A stretch of DNA of 64,000 bases, from assembly GCA_031253495.1 (NCBI GenBank), contig JAIRWC010000012.1:1-64000 (forward strand), given 5' to 3'. The stretch is from Oscillospiraceae bacterium. Lineage in GTDB: Bacteria > Bacillota > Clostridia > Oscillospirales > Ruminococcaceae. Below are positions 6,183 to 15,048 of the stretch, piece after piece. Numbering within the stretch: the first letter of the stretch is position 1; every line of letters starts with the position of its first letter. Under the pieces are notes generated by a model. That model saw nothing but the letters and a program-made list of their open reading frames with translations. It searched no databases and was not told the DNA's origin. Both the position numbers and the translations under genes were made by a program.

Positions 6183-8713
6183 TGGCTGAACCTCTTTTTC
6201 ACAAAATCGAACCAAATCTGAGAAACCGTTCCGACGGCAAGGCAAAGCATGAGCGTCAGCGGGTTAAGCCGCGCCAGCCCGAGCGCCGAATTGACAAACG
6301 GCATATAGATAACAAGCAGTAAAAGCAGACACATTAACACGCTCAACGATATGACCGAGTTGTTTCTTCGGTTGAAAAAGCGGTAAAAAGGCTTTTCAAA
6401 CGACAGCCCGACCCAAGCCATGGCGATTATCCCCGAAAAGAAAACGGCCGCGAATACGGAGCGCTGGGTTACGACGGCTTTTTCCGGCATGGCGAAAAAC
6501 ATCGCCAATTCCGCGAAGAGCAGGGAACCGCCTTGGATAATCGCGCCGAAAAGGAAATTTTTGTTGACGGCGCCCCTGCCGATAAAGCCGGAGGGTTTCA
6601 GCCAACTTTTCAAGTCGGCTTTGTTGTCTATGAAAATCAGCATCATAACCGGAACGGCGACGACGGTCAAAAACGACGCGAAAACGGCGTCTAAGACAAA
6701 ACCCCCGCCCGACAGCAGATTGACGAGCGCGAAAGGCGCGATTGTTATAAGCGCGGAAATGGCGGCGGAAACGCCGCGCTTGATGTTACGGTGCATTTGC
6801 CGCGCCTCCCTGAACGTGTCGGCGGCTTTGACAAAGCCGTCCCCCTCCATTATAAAGTCGCAGGCTTCACACGCGGAGCCCGTGGTGGATTGCGAAAGCG
6901 TGTCCATGTCCATGTCCCATTCCCGTTCGGTCGTGTACTTGGATAAGGCTATTCCCACGTCCGCCTGTTCAAGCGCCTCAACGTCTGAGCTTTCGCCGCC
7001 GAACACGGCGACTATCTCGCCGGACGAACGCATAAGGTTCGTTATTTCGCCTTTTTGCCCCGCCGTAATTCCGGAAAAGACGTTCACTTCCGAAACGTCT
7101 GTTTTATCGCCGTCGAATTTAGCCCTTTCAAGTTCTTCGCCCGTGATGACGCCGCCGGATTTAAGCCCGATTTTTTCCGCCGCGGCCAAGGCGGTTTCCT
7201 TGCCGTCGGGCGTCAGCATAACGACGTTGACGCCCGCGCGGTAACAGTTCCTGACCGCCGTCTGAACATTCTCCCTGATATTCCCGGAAAAAGCCGTCAG
7301 CCCCAGATATGTGTATTCAATTTCAAAAAGGCTTTCCGGGACGCGGTCGTTTTCGATTTTCGCGAACGCGACGGCGAAGACCCGATACCCCTCCCTCGCG
7401 TATTCGTGCTGTTTTTTCTGAATGGTGAAGAGCTGTTCGGTGGGCGGCTTGCAAAACGACAGTACGACCTCGGGTTCCCCCTTTACGCATAAAAGGCGCG
7501 AACCGCCTATCCCCCAAAGACAGCCGTTGATTTTGTGATAACGCGCTTCGTCGTCGGAGCCGTAGCTTTTGATTAACTCGTTTTCGTGCATTTCCTTAAC
7601 GTCTATATGTTTGAACGCCGCGCTCAAAAAAATCGCTTTTTCATAAGAATCGGCGGGCGAGGTCCCGCAGGAAAGCGCCGATATTCTCGTCAGCATTTCC
7701 TTGTTCGCGGAACTCTCCCCGACCAGCGGGGTGTTGTCGGCGGCGATAATCGAGTCTTTTCCGACGCAGACCGCCGTTACGGAATTGAGCGTTTCAAGGG
7801 CGCGCAGATGTTTGATTTCGCCGTACTTGCGCGAAAGCCTCAAAGCCCCCGTTATGTAATAAATCCGCACGATTGAAGCCGCTTCGACCGGCAAAACGCA
7901 CAAAGCGAACGATACCGCCGGAAGGAAAGTTTCGGTGAAATAACCTATTATGTCCGTTTCGGGCGGGACGGCGGTTATGAACTTGAACGCCGTGGTGATT
8001 ATCAGAACCACCGCCGCACAGCAGGTGAAAATCGGCATAAGTTTGTTGAACGCCGCCTCGAATTCGGTGTAATAGCCGTCTTTGGCGGAACGGTGCCCGC
8101 GGTTCGCCTTCGAGTCCTGCCCCGTCGCGAATACGCGGGCTATAAGTATGCCGGAAACGATTCTCGTGCCTTTGTACACGCAACTTTGCTTAAGCTCGTT
8201 TTTCCCGTCCGCGCCCGCCGCTTTTTTCACGGGGAGCGGCGAACCCGTAAACGCGCTTTCGTCCGCGGTAACGCCGTATGATTCGAGAATGTGCGCGTCG
8301 GCGGGAACGTTCTCCCCGCCTTGCAGCACTATTAAATCGTCCTGTACGATATGCTCCCTTTTCAACAAGATAACGCCGCCGTCCCTCACCGCCCTTACGG
8401 TGATTTCCGACGAGCGGGTAAGCTCGGCGAGTTTTTCGTCGCATTTTACGCCTTTTAAAATTTCGGCGGCGCAGTGCGTTACCGTAAGCAGGGAAAGCAT
8501 AATCCCGCCCGATAGGTTCCCCCCGATGAAAGTTAACGAAATCGCTCCCAACATAAGAAAAAAACGCATTGACAAAAACACGTTCCTTGCGCGAAAGCCG
8601 GCGCGTTCGTCGTGTTTAACGTCGGAGTTGTGCCCGTAAAACGAAAGGTTTTCTTCCGCGCGCGCCGTGTCAAGCCCGTTATAGTCGCCCTTGAACTTTA
8701 AAATTTGTGCCAT
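6179..8713 (-). CDS. Catalytically degenerate P-type ATPase homologue (pseudo-ATPase)
   Basis: 844 residues with P2-type architecture: M1-M2 (about 45-80), actuator domain (100-200), M3-M4 (225-295), phosphorylation and nucleotide domains (310-600), M5-M10 (645-840). The nucleotide-domain KGEPE (411-415) and the P-domain Lys (AGQKGEI, 554) survive, but the catalytic motifs do not. DKTGT is replaced by GKDSI (318-322), so the phosphorylated Asp is Gly. TGES is TGSP (156-159). TGD is TPD (501-503). GDGxND is GGESSD (572-577). The M4 PEGL and the M6 ion-site pattern are also lost. The reading frame is intact, so this is not decay in progress. It starts at ATG 8713, overlapping the rodA stop (TGATG), and overlaps the next gene. 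Active cation pumping looks impossible; a regulatory role with RodA/PopT is inference. Confidence 0.85.
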   Translation of the reverse strand: MAQILKFKGDYNGLDTARAEENLSFYGHNSDVKHDERAGFRARNVFLSMRFFLMLGAISLTFIGGNLSGGIMLSLLTVTHCAAEILKGVKCDEKLAELTRSSEITVRAVRDGGVILLKREHIVQDDLIVLQGGENVPADAHILESYGVTADESAFTGSPLPVKKAAGADGKNELKQSCVYKGTRIVSGILIARVFATGQDSKANRGHRSAKDGYYTEFEAAFNKLMPIFTCCAAVVLIITTAFKFITAVPPETDIIGYFTETFLPAVSFALCVLPVEAASIVRIYYITGALRLSRKYGEIKHLRALETLNSVTAVCVGKDSIIAADNTPLVGESSANKEMLTRISALSCGTSPADSYEKAIFLSAAFKHIDVKEMHENELIKSYGSDDEARYHKINGCLWGIGGSRLLCVKGEPEVVLSFCKPPTEQLFTIQKKQHEYAREGYRVFAVAFAKIENDRVPESLFEIEYTYLGLTAFSGNIRENVQTAVRNCYRAGVNVVMLTPDGKETALAAAEKIGLKSGGVITGEELERAKFDGDKTDVSEVNVFSGITAGQKGEITNLMRSSGEIVAVFGGESSDVEALEQADVGIALSKYTTEREWDMDMDTLSQSTTGSACEACDFIMEGDGFVKAADTFREARQMHRNIKRGVSAAISALITIAPFALVNLLSGGGFVLDAVFASFLTVVAVPVMMLIFIDNKADLKSWLKPSGFIGRGAVNKNFLFGAIIQGGSLLFAELAMFFAMPEKAVVTQRSVFAAVFFSGIIAMAWVGLSFEKPFYRFFNRRNNSVISLSVLMCLLLLLVIYMPFVNSALGLARLNPLTLMLCLAVGTVSQIWFDFVKKRFSH

Positions 8714-9870
8714 CAATCCGTCTCCGTATAAAACATGTGATATTTCTTTTCTTTGTGCGCCCAAACGCTTAACACCAATCCCACCGCGCAATACAAGGCC
8801 AAGGTCGAACTCCCCCCCGCGCTGATAAACGGCAGGGGAACCCCGACGACGGGCGTTACCGCGATAACCATCCCCACGTTTATTACCGAGTGAAAAAATA
8901 TCATCGAGAACGCGCCCACGCAAATCAGCTTACCCATCAAATCCTTGGCGGCGCCCGCCGCCGCGATAATTTTCACGCAGATTAACAAAAGCAGCGCGAG
9001 CGTTACGGCGCAGCCGACAAACCCCAGCGTCATCCCTATGTAAGCGAAAATAAAATCGTTATGGATGGCGAAGATGTACACATAATTCCCGCCGGAAAGA
9101 CCCTGACCCGTCAGCCCGCCCGAACCGAGCGCCATTAAGCTGCGCCTTTGCTGGTCGTATAACCCGACAGCCTCTTTTTGCTGGAGTTCTTTGTCGATTA
9201 AAACGAGGATGCGCATTTTATGGTGCGGCTGCGCGTAGAAGTTCCAGAAAACGACGCCCAAAACCGGAAACCCCACCAATCCGGCGAGAATATATTTCCA
9301 CGAAAGCCCCGCCGCGAACATCATGGTCAAGAACATCATAAGTATTATAAGCGCCGTTCCGGTGTCGTCCTGTATAATCACCAGCCCGACGGGAACCATT
9401 CCGTGCAGGCACAGCAGCGCGAAATGCCGCGGGTGGTTCATTTTGTCGCCGGCTTTACAAAGGTGCGTGGCGAAGGTCATAATGAAAGCGACTTTCAGAA
9501 ATTCCGACGGCTGGATTTGTATAAAGCCCAAGTCAAGCCAGTTAAGGTCGGTCGCGCCTTCCGTCCGCACGCCGAGCGGCGTGAACAAAAGCAGCGACGT
9601 CAACAGCGCCAAACCGGAATACACAAACCACAGCCTCGATAAAAGCCTGTAATTTATCGAGGCGATGACAAGGGCGAACGCAATTCCCGCCGCCATCGTG
9701 ATAAGTTGAATTTTCCAGGTTCTCGGCGAAACCTTGCCGGGGTTAATCCCGTTGAGGTTAATCGTGTAAAGGAGGTAAACGCTGAACAGGCTCGCGATTA
9801 CGCAAAGCGCGAGCAGTATTTTGTCCAAACGCTTAAAATAATTTATTAAATCGTTTATAACGCGCTTCAT
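8713..9870 (-). CDS. rodA: RodA-type peptidoglycan glycosyltransferase (SEDS family)
   Basis: A SEDS membrane protein that polymerises lipid II into glycan strands during elongation, together with a class B PBP. About ten membrane helices are visible, with the family blocks WLDLGFIQIQPSEFLKVA, IIQDDTGTALI, the long extracellular loop with SLMALGSGGLTGQGLSGG, the HNDFIFAYIG motif and the C-terminal VPLPFISAGGSS. The size, 385 residues, is typical of RodA. GAGG sits seven bases before the ATG. Its stop overlaps the ATG of the pseudo-ATPase. FtsW or SpoVE assignment is possible from sequence alone; the absence of division genes nearby favours RodA. Confidence 0.88.
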   Translation of the reverse strand: MKRVINDLINYFKRLDKILLALCVIASLFSVYLLYTINLNGINPGKVSPRTWKIQLITMAAGIAFALVIASINYRLLSRLWFVYSGLALLTSLLLFTPLGVRTEGATDLNWLDLGFIQIQPSEFLKVAFIMTFATHLCKAGDKMNHPRHFALLCLHGMVPVGLVIIQDDTGTALIILMMFLTMMFAAGLSWKYILAGLVGFPVLGVVFWNFYAQPHHKMRILVLIDKELQQKEAVGLYDQQRRSLMALGSGGLTGQGLSGGNYVYIFAIHNDFIFAYIGMTLGFVGCAVTLALLLLICVKIIAAAGAAKDLMGKLICVGAFSMIFFHSVINVGMVIAVTPVVGVPLPFISAGGSSTLALYCAVGLVLSVWAHKEKKYHMFYTETD

Positions 9871-9897
9871 CGATTGACCTCAACGGGAAACCGTTCC

Positions 9898-10440
9898 TCA
9901 ATAATTCTCGGCTTTTATTTCAAAATAAGCCTGAGGATGGAAGCAAACGGGGCATTTGAGCGGCGCCTGCTTTCCCGCGTGTATGTGCCCGCAGTTGAGG
10001 CATTGCCAAACGGCGTCGCCGTCACGCGAGAAAACGATTTTGTTGTTGTGGTTTTCAAGCAGTTTGCGGTAACGTTCCTCGTGTTTTTTCTCAATCTCGG
10101 CGACGGCCCTGAACAGACGCGCGATTTCGCCGAAACCCTCTTCCTCCGCGATTTTCGCGAATCCCGGGTACATATCCGTCCATTCCTCGTTTTCGCCGTC
10201 CGCCGCTTCGGTTAAATTTTCCGCCGTGCCGGGGATTTCCCCGTCGTTTAACAGCTTAAACCAGATTTTCGCGTGTTCCTTTTCGTTTTCGGCGGTTTCA
10301 AGAAAAAACCGCGCGATTTGCTCGTAGCCCTCTTTCTTCGCCTTTGAGGCGAAGTAGGTATACTTGTTCCGCGCCTGGGATTCCCCCGCGAACGCCGCCA
10401 TTAAATTCGCTTCCGTTTTTGAGCCTTTTAATTCTGCCAT
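9898..10440 (-). CDS. rbr: Rubrerythrin
   Basis: A non-haem diiron NAD(P)H-linked peroxidase that detoxifies hydrogen peroxide in anaerobes. The N-terminal four-helix ferritin-like domain carries the iron ligands ([30 protein letters not shown]). The C-terminal rubredoxin-like domain has CLNCG and CPVC for the FeS4 site. At 180 residues it is the usual length. GGAGGAC precedes the ATG. It lies inside the ilv-rodA gene run with gaps under 30 bases; a consensus promoter of its own is not visible. Confidence 0.96.
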   Translation of the reverse strand: MAELKGSKTEANLMAAFAGESQARNKYTYFASKAKKEGYEQIARFFLETAENEKEHAKIWFKLLNDGEIPGTAENLTEAADGENEEWTDMYPGFAKIAEEEGFGEIARLFRAVAEIEKKHEERYRKLLENHNNKIVFSRDGDAVWQCLNCGHIHAGKQAPLKCPVCFHPQAYFEIKAENY

Positions 10441-10456
10441 TTTTTTGTCCTCCGTT

Positions 10457-11188
10457 TTATAATGTTAATTCCGCGACGGCGAACGACGTTTCGCCGCCGC
10501 GTAAATCCACGGTGATTTTGCCGCCGCTTTCACGGGAGAAAACCGAAACGAGGTCGTTTAACGCGGCGGGGGCGCGGTATTCGAGCCTTATCCTCTTAAC
10601 GCTCAAATCAGCCGGCAGGAATTCCAGCGCCAAATCGACGTACCTCGCGTTGTTGACATGGTTGTAAGCGTCGAGGAGATACCGCGTTATCTTTAATTCC
10701 CCGAGCCGCTTAAAACCGCCGCCCGGGACGGCTATCTTACGCGGAAGGTATTCCATGTCGAACCTTTCCCGCATATCGAAAGCGTTTATAATCTCGGCGG
10801 GAATACGGCGGGGACGCCCCGTTTCCAAATCCACGAACGCGCCCGCGGCGTGGCTGCAGACGCAAATTTCCCCGTCCGCCCCCCGTATATTGGTATTGCG
10901 GAACCCGTAAACCGTCTTGCACTCGTACACGGCGGTCGCAACGGCGAGTTTTTCGCCGTAAAGCGGGAGCCGCCTTATGTCAATCTGCCGCGAGGTGAGA
11001 AATATCCCTATCCCGTTGTCTTTAAAATATTCGCGAAATTCCGTCATTGAATCGAGCTGAAACCCTTCGCAGTCCTGCATCAAATCCACAATCGCCGAAT
11101 AACGCAGCCGATTGTCCGGAGTAACGTGGCTCGCCCCGATTACGCGCTCGGTTGAAAACGCGACGGAACCTATGCCTTTAATAATCAT
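10457..11188 (-). CDS. Acyl-ACP thioesterase (FatA/FatB family)
   Basis: A double-hotdog thioesterase that hydrolyses acyl-ACP to release free fatty acids. The first hotdog begins [29 protein letters not shown]. The second carries the catalytic Asn/His region ([22 protein letters not shown]). Length is 243 residues, as in bacterial members. It follows ilvC by 18 bases, so it is part of the same transcript. Co-transcription with branched-chain amino-acid genes hints at a link to branched-chain fatty acid supply, but that is inference. Confidence 0.88.
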   Translation of the reverse strand: MIIKGIGSVAFSTERVIGASHVTPDNRLRYSAIVDLMQDCEGFQLDSMTEFREYFKDNGIGIFLTSRQIDIRRLPLYGEKLAVATAVYECKTVYGFRNTNIRGADGEICVCSHAAGAFVDLETGRPRRIPAEIINAFDMRERFDMEYLPRKIAVPGGGFKRLGELKITRYLLDAYNHVNNARYVDLALEFLPADLSVKRIRLEYRAPAALNDLVSVFSRESGGKITVDLRGGETSFAVAELTL

Positions 11189-11206
11189 CAGCTTTTTATA
11201 AAACCG

Positions 11207-12202
11207 TTAATCGCCGGTTTCCCATTTGTACATTTTACGGAGTTCTTCCCCCACTTTTTCAAGTTCGTGTTCGCTTTCCAGTCTTCGGCAGGCGTTGAAG
11301 TGGGCGCGCCCCGTCTTGTTTTCCGCAATCCAGTTCCGGGCGAAGGCGCCGTCGCGTATTTCCGAAAGGATTTTCTTCATTTCTTTTTTTGTATCTTCGG
11401 TAATTATGCGCTTCCCCGTTTCATAATCGCCGAATTCGGCGGTGTCGGATATCGAGCTCCTCATAAATTTGAACCCGCCCTTGTAGATTAAATCAACGAT
11501 TAACTTCATTTCATGGATACACTCGAAATAAGCGTTCTCGGGGGCGTAACCCGCCTCGACGAGGGTTTCAAACCCCGCTTTCATCAACGCGGTAACGCCG
11601 CCGCACAATACCGCCTGCTCCCCGAACAGGTCGGTTTCGGTTTCCTGCCTGAACGTCGTCAGCAACACGCCCGCCCGCGCCCCGCCTATGCCCGCCGCGT
11701 AGGCGAGCGCCGTGTCCAACGCGTTCCCCGACGCGTCTTGATAAACGGCGGCAAGGCAGGGAACGCCTTTTCCCGCTTCGTACTCGTACCGGACCGTGTG
11801 CCCCGGACCCTTCGGCGCGACCATAATCACGTCGATGTCGGAAGGCGGGATAATCTGCCCGAAATGGATATTGAACCCGTGCGCGAAAGCGAGGGTTTTC
11901 CCCGGGGCGAGATTAGGCTCGACGCTCTCCTTATATAAGTCCGCCTGCTTTTCGTCGTTGACCAAAAGCATGATAACGTCCGCCCTCTTCGCCGCGTCGG
12001 CCGTCGCGGCGACCTCAAAGCCGGCTTTTTGAGCCGTTCCCCACGATTTGCTGCCCTCGTACAATCCGACGGTTACTTTGACGCCGCTGTCCTTGAGATT
12101 GAGGGCGTGAGCGTGCCCCTGGCTCCCGTAGCCGATAACCGCCACGGTTTTCCCGCTTAACGCGGAAAGGTTACAGTCTTCCTGATAGTAGATTTTTGCC
12201 AT
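11207..12202 (-). CDS. ilvC: Ketol-acid reductoisomerase
   Basis: Second step of valine/isoleucine synthesis: Mg- and NADPH-dependent isomeroreduction of acetolactate. The Rossmann motif [13 protein letters not shown] is near the N-terminus, and the SW pair (GSKSW) is consistent with NADPH preference. The C-terminal knotted domain has [10 protein letters not shown] and the metal-binding [15 protein letters not shown]. It is class I, 331 residues. I use ATG 12202, which has GAAGGAGAA at the right distance; the longer TTG start at 12220 overlaps that site. It lies downstream of ilvN by about 50 bases. Confidence 0.97.
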   Translation of the reverse strand: MAKIYYQEDCNLSALSGKTVAVIGYGSQGHAHALNLKDSGVKVTVGLYEGSKSWGTAQKAGFEVAATADAAKRADVIMLLVNDEKQADLYKESVEPNLAPGKTLAFAHGFNIHFGQIIPPSDIDVIMVAPKGPGHTVRYEYEAGKGVPCLAAVYQDASGNALDTALAYAAGIGGARAGVLLTTFRQETETDLFGEQAVLCGGVTALMKAGFETLVEAGYAPENAYFECIHEMKLIVDLIYKGGFKFMRSSISDTAEFGDYETGKRIITEDTKKEMKKILSEIRDGAFARNWIAENKTGRAHFNACRRLESEHELEKVGEELRKMYKWETGD

Positions 12203-12253
12203 AATCGCGTTCTCCTTCAATGTTTAGTTTTCATTCGCGGGGGGGGGTCGCCT

Positions 12254-12739
12254 TTACAGCGCCCCCGAACCCTTCTGCAAAGCGATAACGCCCGTCCTCG
12301 CCGTTTCTTTTATCCCGTAGGATTTCAGCAAATCCTCGAAAGTCGCTATCCTCGCCTCGTTCGCGGACAGTTCCAGCGTCATCGTTTCTTTTGAAACGTC
12401 GGAAATTTTCGCGCCGCAGATTTCGGCGATTGAAATAAGCTCGTGGCGTTGCGCGGGGGCGCAGCTCACCTTAATCAGGACAAGCTCCCGCGAGAGCAGT
12501 TCGTTCCCTTTGACCGAGCGGACTTTTATCACGTCAATCAATTTGTTTAACTGCTTTTCAATCTGCTCGAGGGCGTAATTATCCCCCTCGGCGACTATGG
12601 TAACGCGCGAAACCTTTTCGTTTTCGGTAACGCCGACGGCAAGGCTGTGTATATTAAAGCCCCTGCGCGCGAACAGCCCCGATATCCTCGCGAGAACGCC
12701 CGCGTGGTTTTCCACGAGGATGGAGATGGTATGCTTCAC
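12254..12739 (-). CDS. ilvN: Acetolactate synthase small (regulatory) subunit
   Basis: The regulatory subunit that activates the catalytic subunit and confers valine feedback inhibition. An N-terminal ACT domain (ISILVENHAGVLARISGLFARRGFNIHSL) is followed by the ALS_ss_C domain (ELVLIKVS...). It has 161 residues, the normal size. The start is a GTG that overlaps the ilvB stop as GTGA, so the subunits are translationally coupled. Many Firmicutes call this gene ilvH; the symbols are interchangeable here. Confidence 0.95.
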   Translation of the reverse strand: MKHTISILVENHAGVLARISGLFARRGFNIHSLAVGVTENEKVSRVTIVAEGDNYALEQIEKQLNKLIDVIKVRSVKGNELLSRELVLIKVSCAPAQRHELISIAEICGAKISDVSKETMTLELSANEARIATFEDLLKSYGIKETARTGVIALQKGSGAL

Positions 12740-14376
12740 AGAACGCTCCTTTCGTTTTCGTCGACCTTTACCCGTAAAACGTAAGGCTTTTTCGAGGCGA
12801 GCAGGGTAATAAGGGCTTTTTCCGCTTCGCCGCCGCTGTCGACGTATTCGCCGTTTATGCCGTAAGCGGCGGCTAATTTGACGAAATCGGGGCTCCCGTC
12901 GAGGAAAACGGCGGTAAGGTTGCCGCCGTACAATTTTTCCTGAACCTCGCGGACCATGCCGAGACGGTTGTTCGCCATTATAATGACTTTAACGCCGACG
13001 TTATGCTGAACCGCCGTGGCAAGCTCCATTGACTGCATTTGAAAGCCGCCGTCGCCGCAAATCGCGACGACCTCGCGGTCGGGGGCGGCTTTTTTCGCGC
13101 CGATTGCCGCGGGCAGCGAATACCCCATGGTCCCCATGCCGCCCGACGTGATGAAACGCCCCCGTTCGCCAAGCTCGATGTTGTTCGCCGTCCATATCTG
13201 GTTTTGCCCCACGTCCGACACGATAACCGTATCGTCCGGGATAAGGCGGTTTAGTTTTTTTATGAAAGTTTTCGGGTTGACGCAACCCGGCTTATCGTCC
13301 GGCGCGACGTCGCGGATGGAATATTCCGAATTTCTGTCGCGTAAATAGCCGTTCCATTCGGCGTGCTTTTTTTCGGGGAGCAGTTCCAAGAGCTGTTCCA
13401 AAACCGCCCGCGCGTCGCCGACCACGGGGATTGAGGCGGGAATATTCTTCCCTATTTCGGCGGGGTCGACGTCTATGTGGACTACCTTAAGGTTTTCCGC
13501 GTTTTTCAAGGCGAGAACGGCGCGGTCGTTCACCCTCGCCCCGAGTAATATCAACAAATCGCAGTTGTTCAGCGCGTCGTTGGCGATTTCTTTGCCGTGC
13601 ATACCTATCATTCCGAGATGAAGCGGATGGTTGCTTTCAATGGCGCTTATCCCCATCATCGTGGTTATCACGGGAATATCGGCGGTCTCCGCGAACTTTC
13701 TCATTAAAATATGGGCGTCGTTCCCGAATAAGCCCCCGCCCGCGCAAATAAGCGGTTTTTGCGAAACCCGAACGGCGTCGATTACGCGTTTAATCTGCGG
13801 CTTATTCCCGAAAAAGCTCGGTTTATACCCGCGTATTTCAATCTTTTCGGGATAGTCGAAGTCTATTTCCGCAAGCTGCACGTCGACGGGAATATCCAGC
13901 AATACGGGTCCGGGTCTGCCTGTCGAGGCGATGTAGAACGCCTTTTTCACCGTTTCGGGAAGCTCGGCGGCGTTTTTCAGCAAATACGAGTGTTTTACGA
14001 AAGGTTCGGCGGCCCCCGTAATATCCGCTTCTTGGAAGACGTCCCTGCCGATTTGTTCGGAACTGACCTGCCCCGTGATAACCACAATCGGGATGCTGTC
14101 CATATAAGCGGTGGCAATCGCCGTAATCAGGTTGGTGGCGCCGGGCCCCGACGTGGCGGCGCAAACGGCGGGCCTGCCGGTTATCCGCGCGTAACCGCTC
14201 GCGGCGTGCCCGCCGTTGGCTTCATGGCGGACGAGAATATGTTCGATACCCGTTCTTGACATTTCGTCGTAGAACGGGCAAACGGCCGCCCCCGGATACC
14301 CGAAAACGGTTTTAACATTCTCTTTTTCAAGGCATTTGACTAACGCTTTAGCGGCCCTCATACGTTTAGGCACCAT
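12736..14376 (-). CDS. ilvB: Acetolactate synthase large subunit
   Basis: The thiamine-diphosphate enzyme that condenses pyruvate to acetolactate. The catalytic Glu region is in the N-terminus (VFGYPGAAVCPFYDEM), then VCAATSGPGATNLITAIATAYMDSIP, and the ThDP/Mg motif GDGGFQMQSMELATAVQHN in the C-terminal third. FAD-binding mid-domain present; 546 residues. GAGG is only four bases before the ATG, so the second codon, GTG, could also serve as start. The short leader (about 36 bases) leaves no room for a T-box or peptide attenuator. Confidence 0.96.
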   Translation of the reverse strand: MVPKRMRAAKALVKCLEKENVKTVFGYPGAAVCPFYDEMSRTGIEHILVRHEANGGHAASGYARITGRPAVCAATSGPGATNLITAIATAYMDSIPIVVITGQVSSEQIGRDVFQEADITGAAEPFVKHSYLLKNAAELPETVKKAFYIASTGRPGPVLLDIPVDVQLAEIDFDYPEKIEIRGYKPSFFGNKPQIKRVIDAVRVSQKPLICAGGGLFGNDAHILMRKFAETADIPVITTMMGISAIESNHPLHLGMIGMHGKEIANDALNNCDLLILLGARVNDRAVLALKNAENLKVVHIDVDPAEIGKNIPASIPVVGDARAVLEQLLELLPEKKHAEWNGYLRDRNSEYSIRDVAPDDKPGCVNPKTFIKKLNRLIPDDTVIVSDVGQNQIWTANNIELGERGRFITSGGMGTMGYSLPAAIGAKKAAPDREVVAICGDGGFQMQSMELATAVQHNVGVKVIIMANNRLGMVREVQEKLYGGNLTAVFLDGSPDFVKLAAAYGINGEYVDSGGEAEKALITLLASKKPYVLRVKVDENERSVL

Positions 14377-14418
14377 TTTACCTCGGTTCTTAAAAATTTT
14401 TTGCCGGCGGCTGTAATG

Positions 14419-14447
14419 ATTATACCCCCGCGCGGGTAAATTGTCAA
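14419..14447 (-). promoter_or_regulatory. Perfect consensus promoter of the ilvB operon
   Basis: TTGACA, 17 bases, TATAAT on the minus strand, 43 bases before ilvB. No strong terminator is visible in the short gaps downstream until after the popT-like gene, so it could drive eight genes. Confidence 0.88.
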
Positions 14448-14454
14448 GCGCGGT

Positions 14455-15033
14455 TTAATACCTGTATATGCTCCTCAGCCTCGCGCTCCTTATCAGAAAA
14501 GGCGCCGCTATGGCCGCTCCGGCGGCGGCGGCGCCCCCCGCGACCGGAAGAACGGCCGAAACCGCGCCCGCCGAAGTTGAATCCGAGTGGTCGCCTTCTT
14601 CCTCGTCTTCGGGTTCGGTTACGGATTCCGCGCCTTCGGTTTCGCCGGGTTCGTCCGCGGTCGAGGGCTCCGGCTCGGCGGAAACAGGCGGCGAAACGTT
14701 GGCGGGCGTTTCCGTAACGGGTTCGGCGCTCGTTTCCGTAACGGGTTCGGCGCTCGTTTCAATAACGGTTATTTCCCCGCTTGCGGTCGTTTCTTCCTCT
14801 GTCGCCGTTTCTTCCTCTGTCGCCGTTTCTTCCTCGGTCGCCGTTTCTTCCTCTGTCGTCGTTTCTTCCTCGGTTTCCTCGAGGTCTTCAAGGTCTTCAA
14901 GGTCGTCGTTCGCCGATTCGGGCCCATCCGTCGGGACGCCCTCAAACGGGGACAATTCCGCCGCCGCGCCCGCGCGAGAGAGGCACATAATCGCCGCCGA
15001 TAACGCCGCGACAGCCAAAATAATATTTTTCAT
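14455..15033 (-). CDS. Acidic repeat-containing surface/secreted protein
   Basis: I do not recognise a family. The 192-residue product has a signal peptide (MKNIILAVAALSAAIMCLSRAGAAA), then a very acidic low-complexity body with ATEEET repeated four times and SAEPVTET twice, then a Ser/Ala-rich segment, a hydrophobic helix (AVLPVAGGAAAAGAAIAAPFLI) and a short basic tail (RSARLRSIYRY). That is the layout of an exported protein anchored by its C-terminus, without an LPXTG motif. AAAGGAT precedes the ATG. It lies 15 bases downstream of the kinase-like gene and just upstream of the ilvB promoter. The repeats are encoded by near-identical DNA and are likely to vary in number between strains. Confidence 0.65.
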   Translation of the reverse strand: MKNIILAVAALSAAIMCLSRAGAAAELSPFEGVPTDGPESANDDLEDLEDLEETEEETTTEEETATEEETATEEETATEEETTASGEITVIETSAEPVTETSAEPVTETPANVSPPVSAEPEPSTADEPGETEGAESVTEPEDEEEGDHSDSTSAGAVSAVLPVAGGAAAAGAAIAAPFLIRSARLRSIYRY

Positions 15034-15048
15034 TTATATCCTTTCGGT

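Noticed and set aside
6179-8713. Reading the P-type ATPase homologue as an ordinary pseudogene
   Set aside because: There is no frameshift or internal stop in 844 codons, the gene overlaps both neighbours for coupling, and non-catalytic motifs are kept.
14377-14460. T-box or leader-peptide attenuator before ilvB
   Set aside because: Only about 36 bases lie between the predicted start point and the ATG, with no T-box motif or Leu/Val/Ile codon run.
14781-14990. FLPLSPFLP repeat ORF on the plus strand
   Set aside because: Complement of the ATEEET-encoding repeats of the minus-strand surface protein gene.
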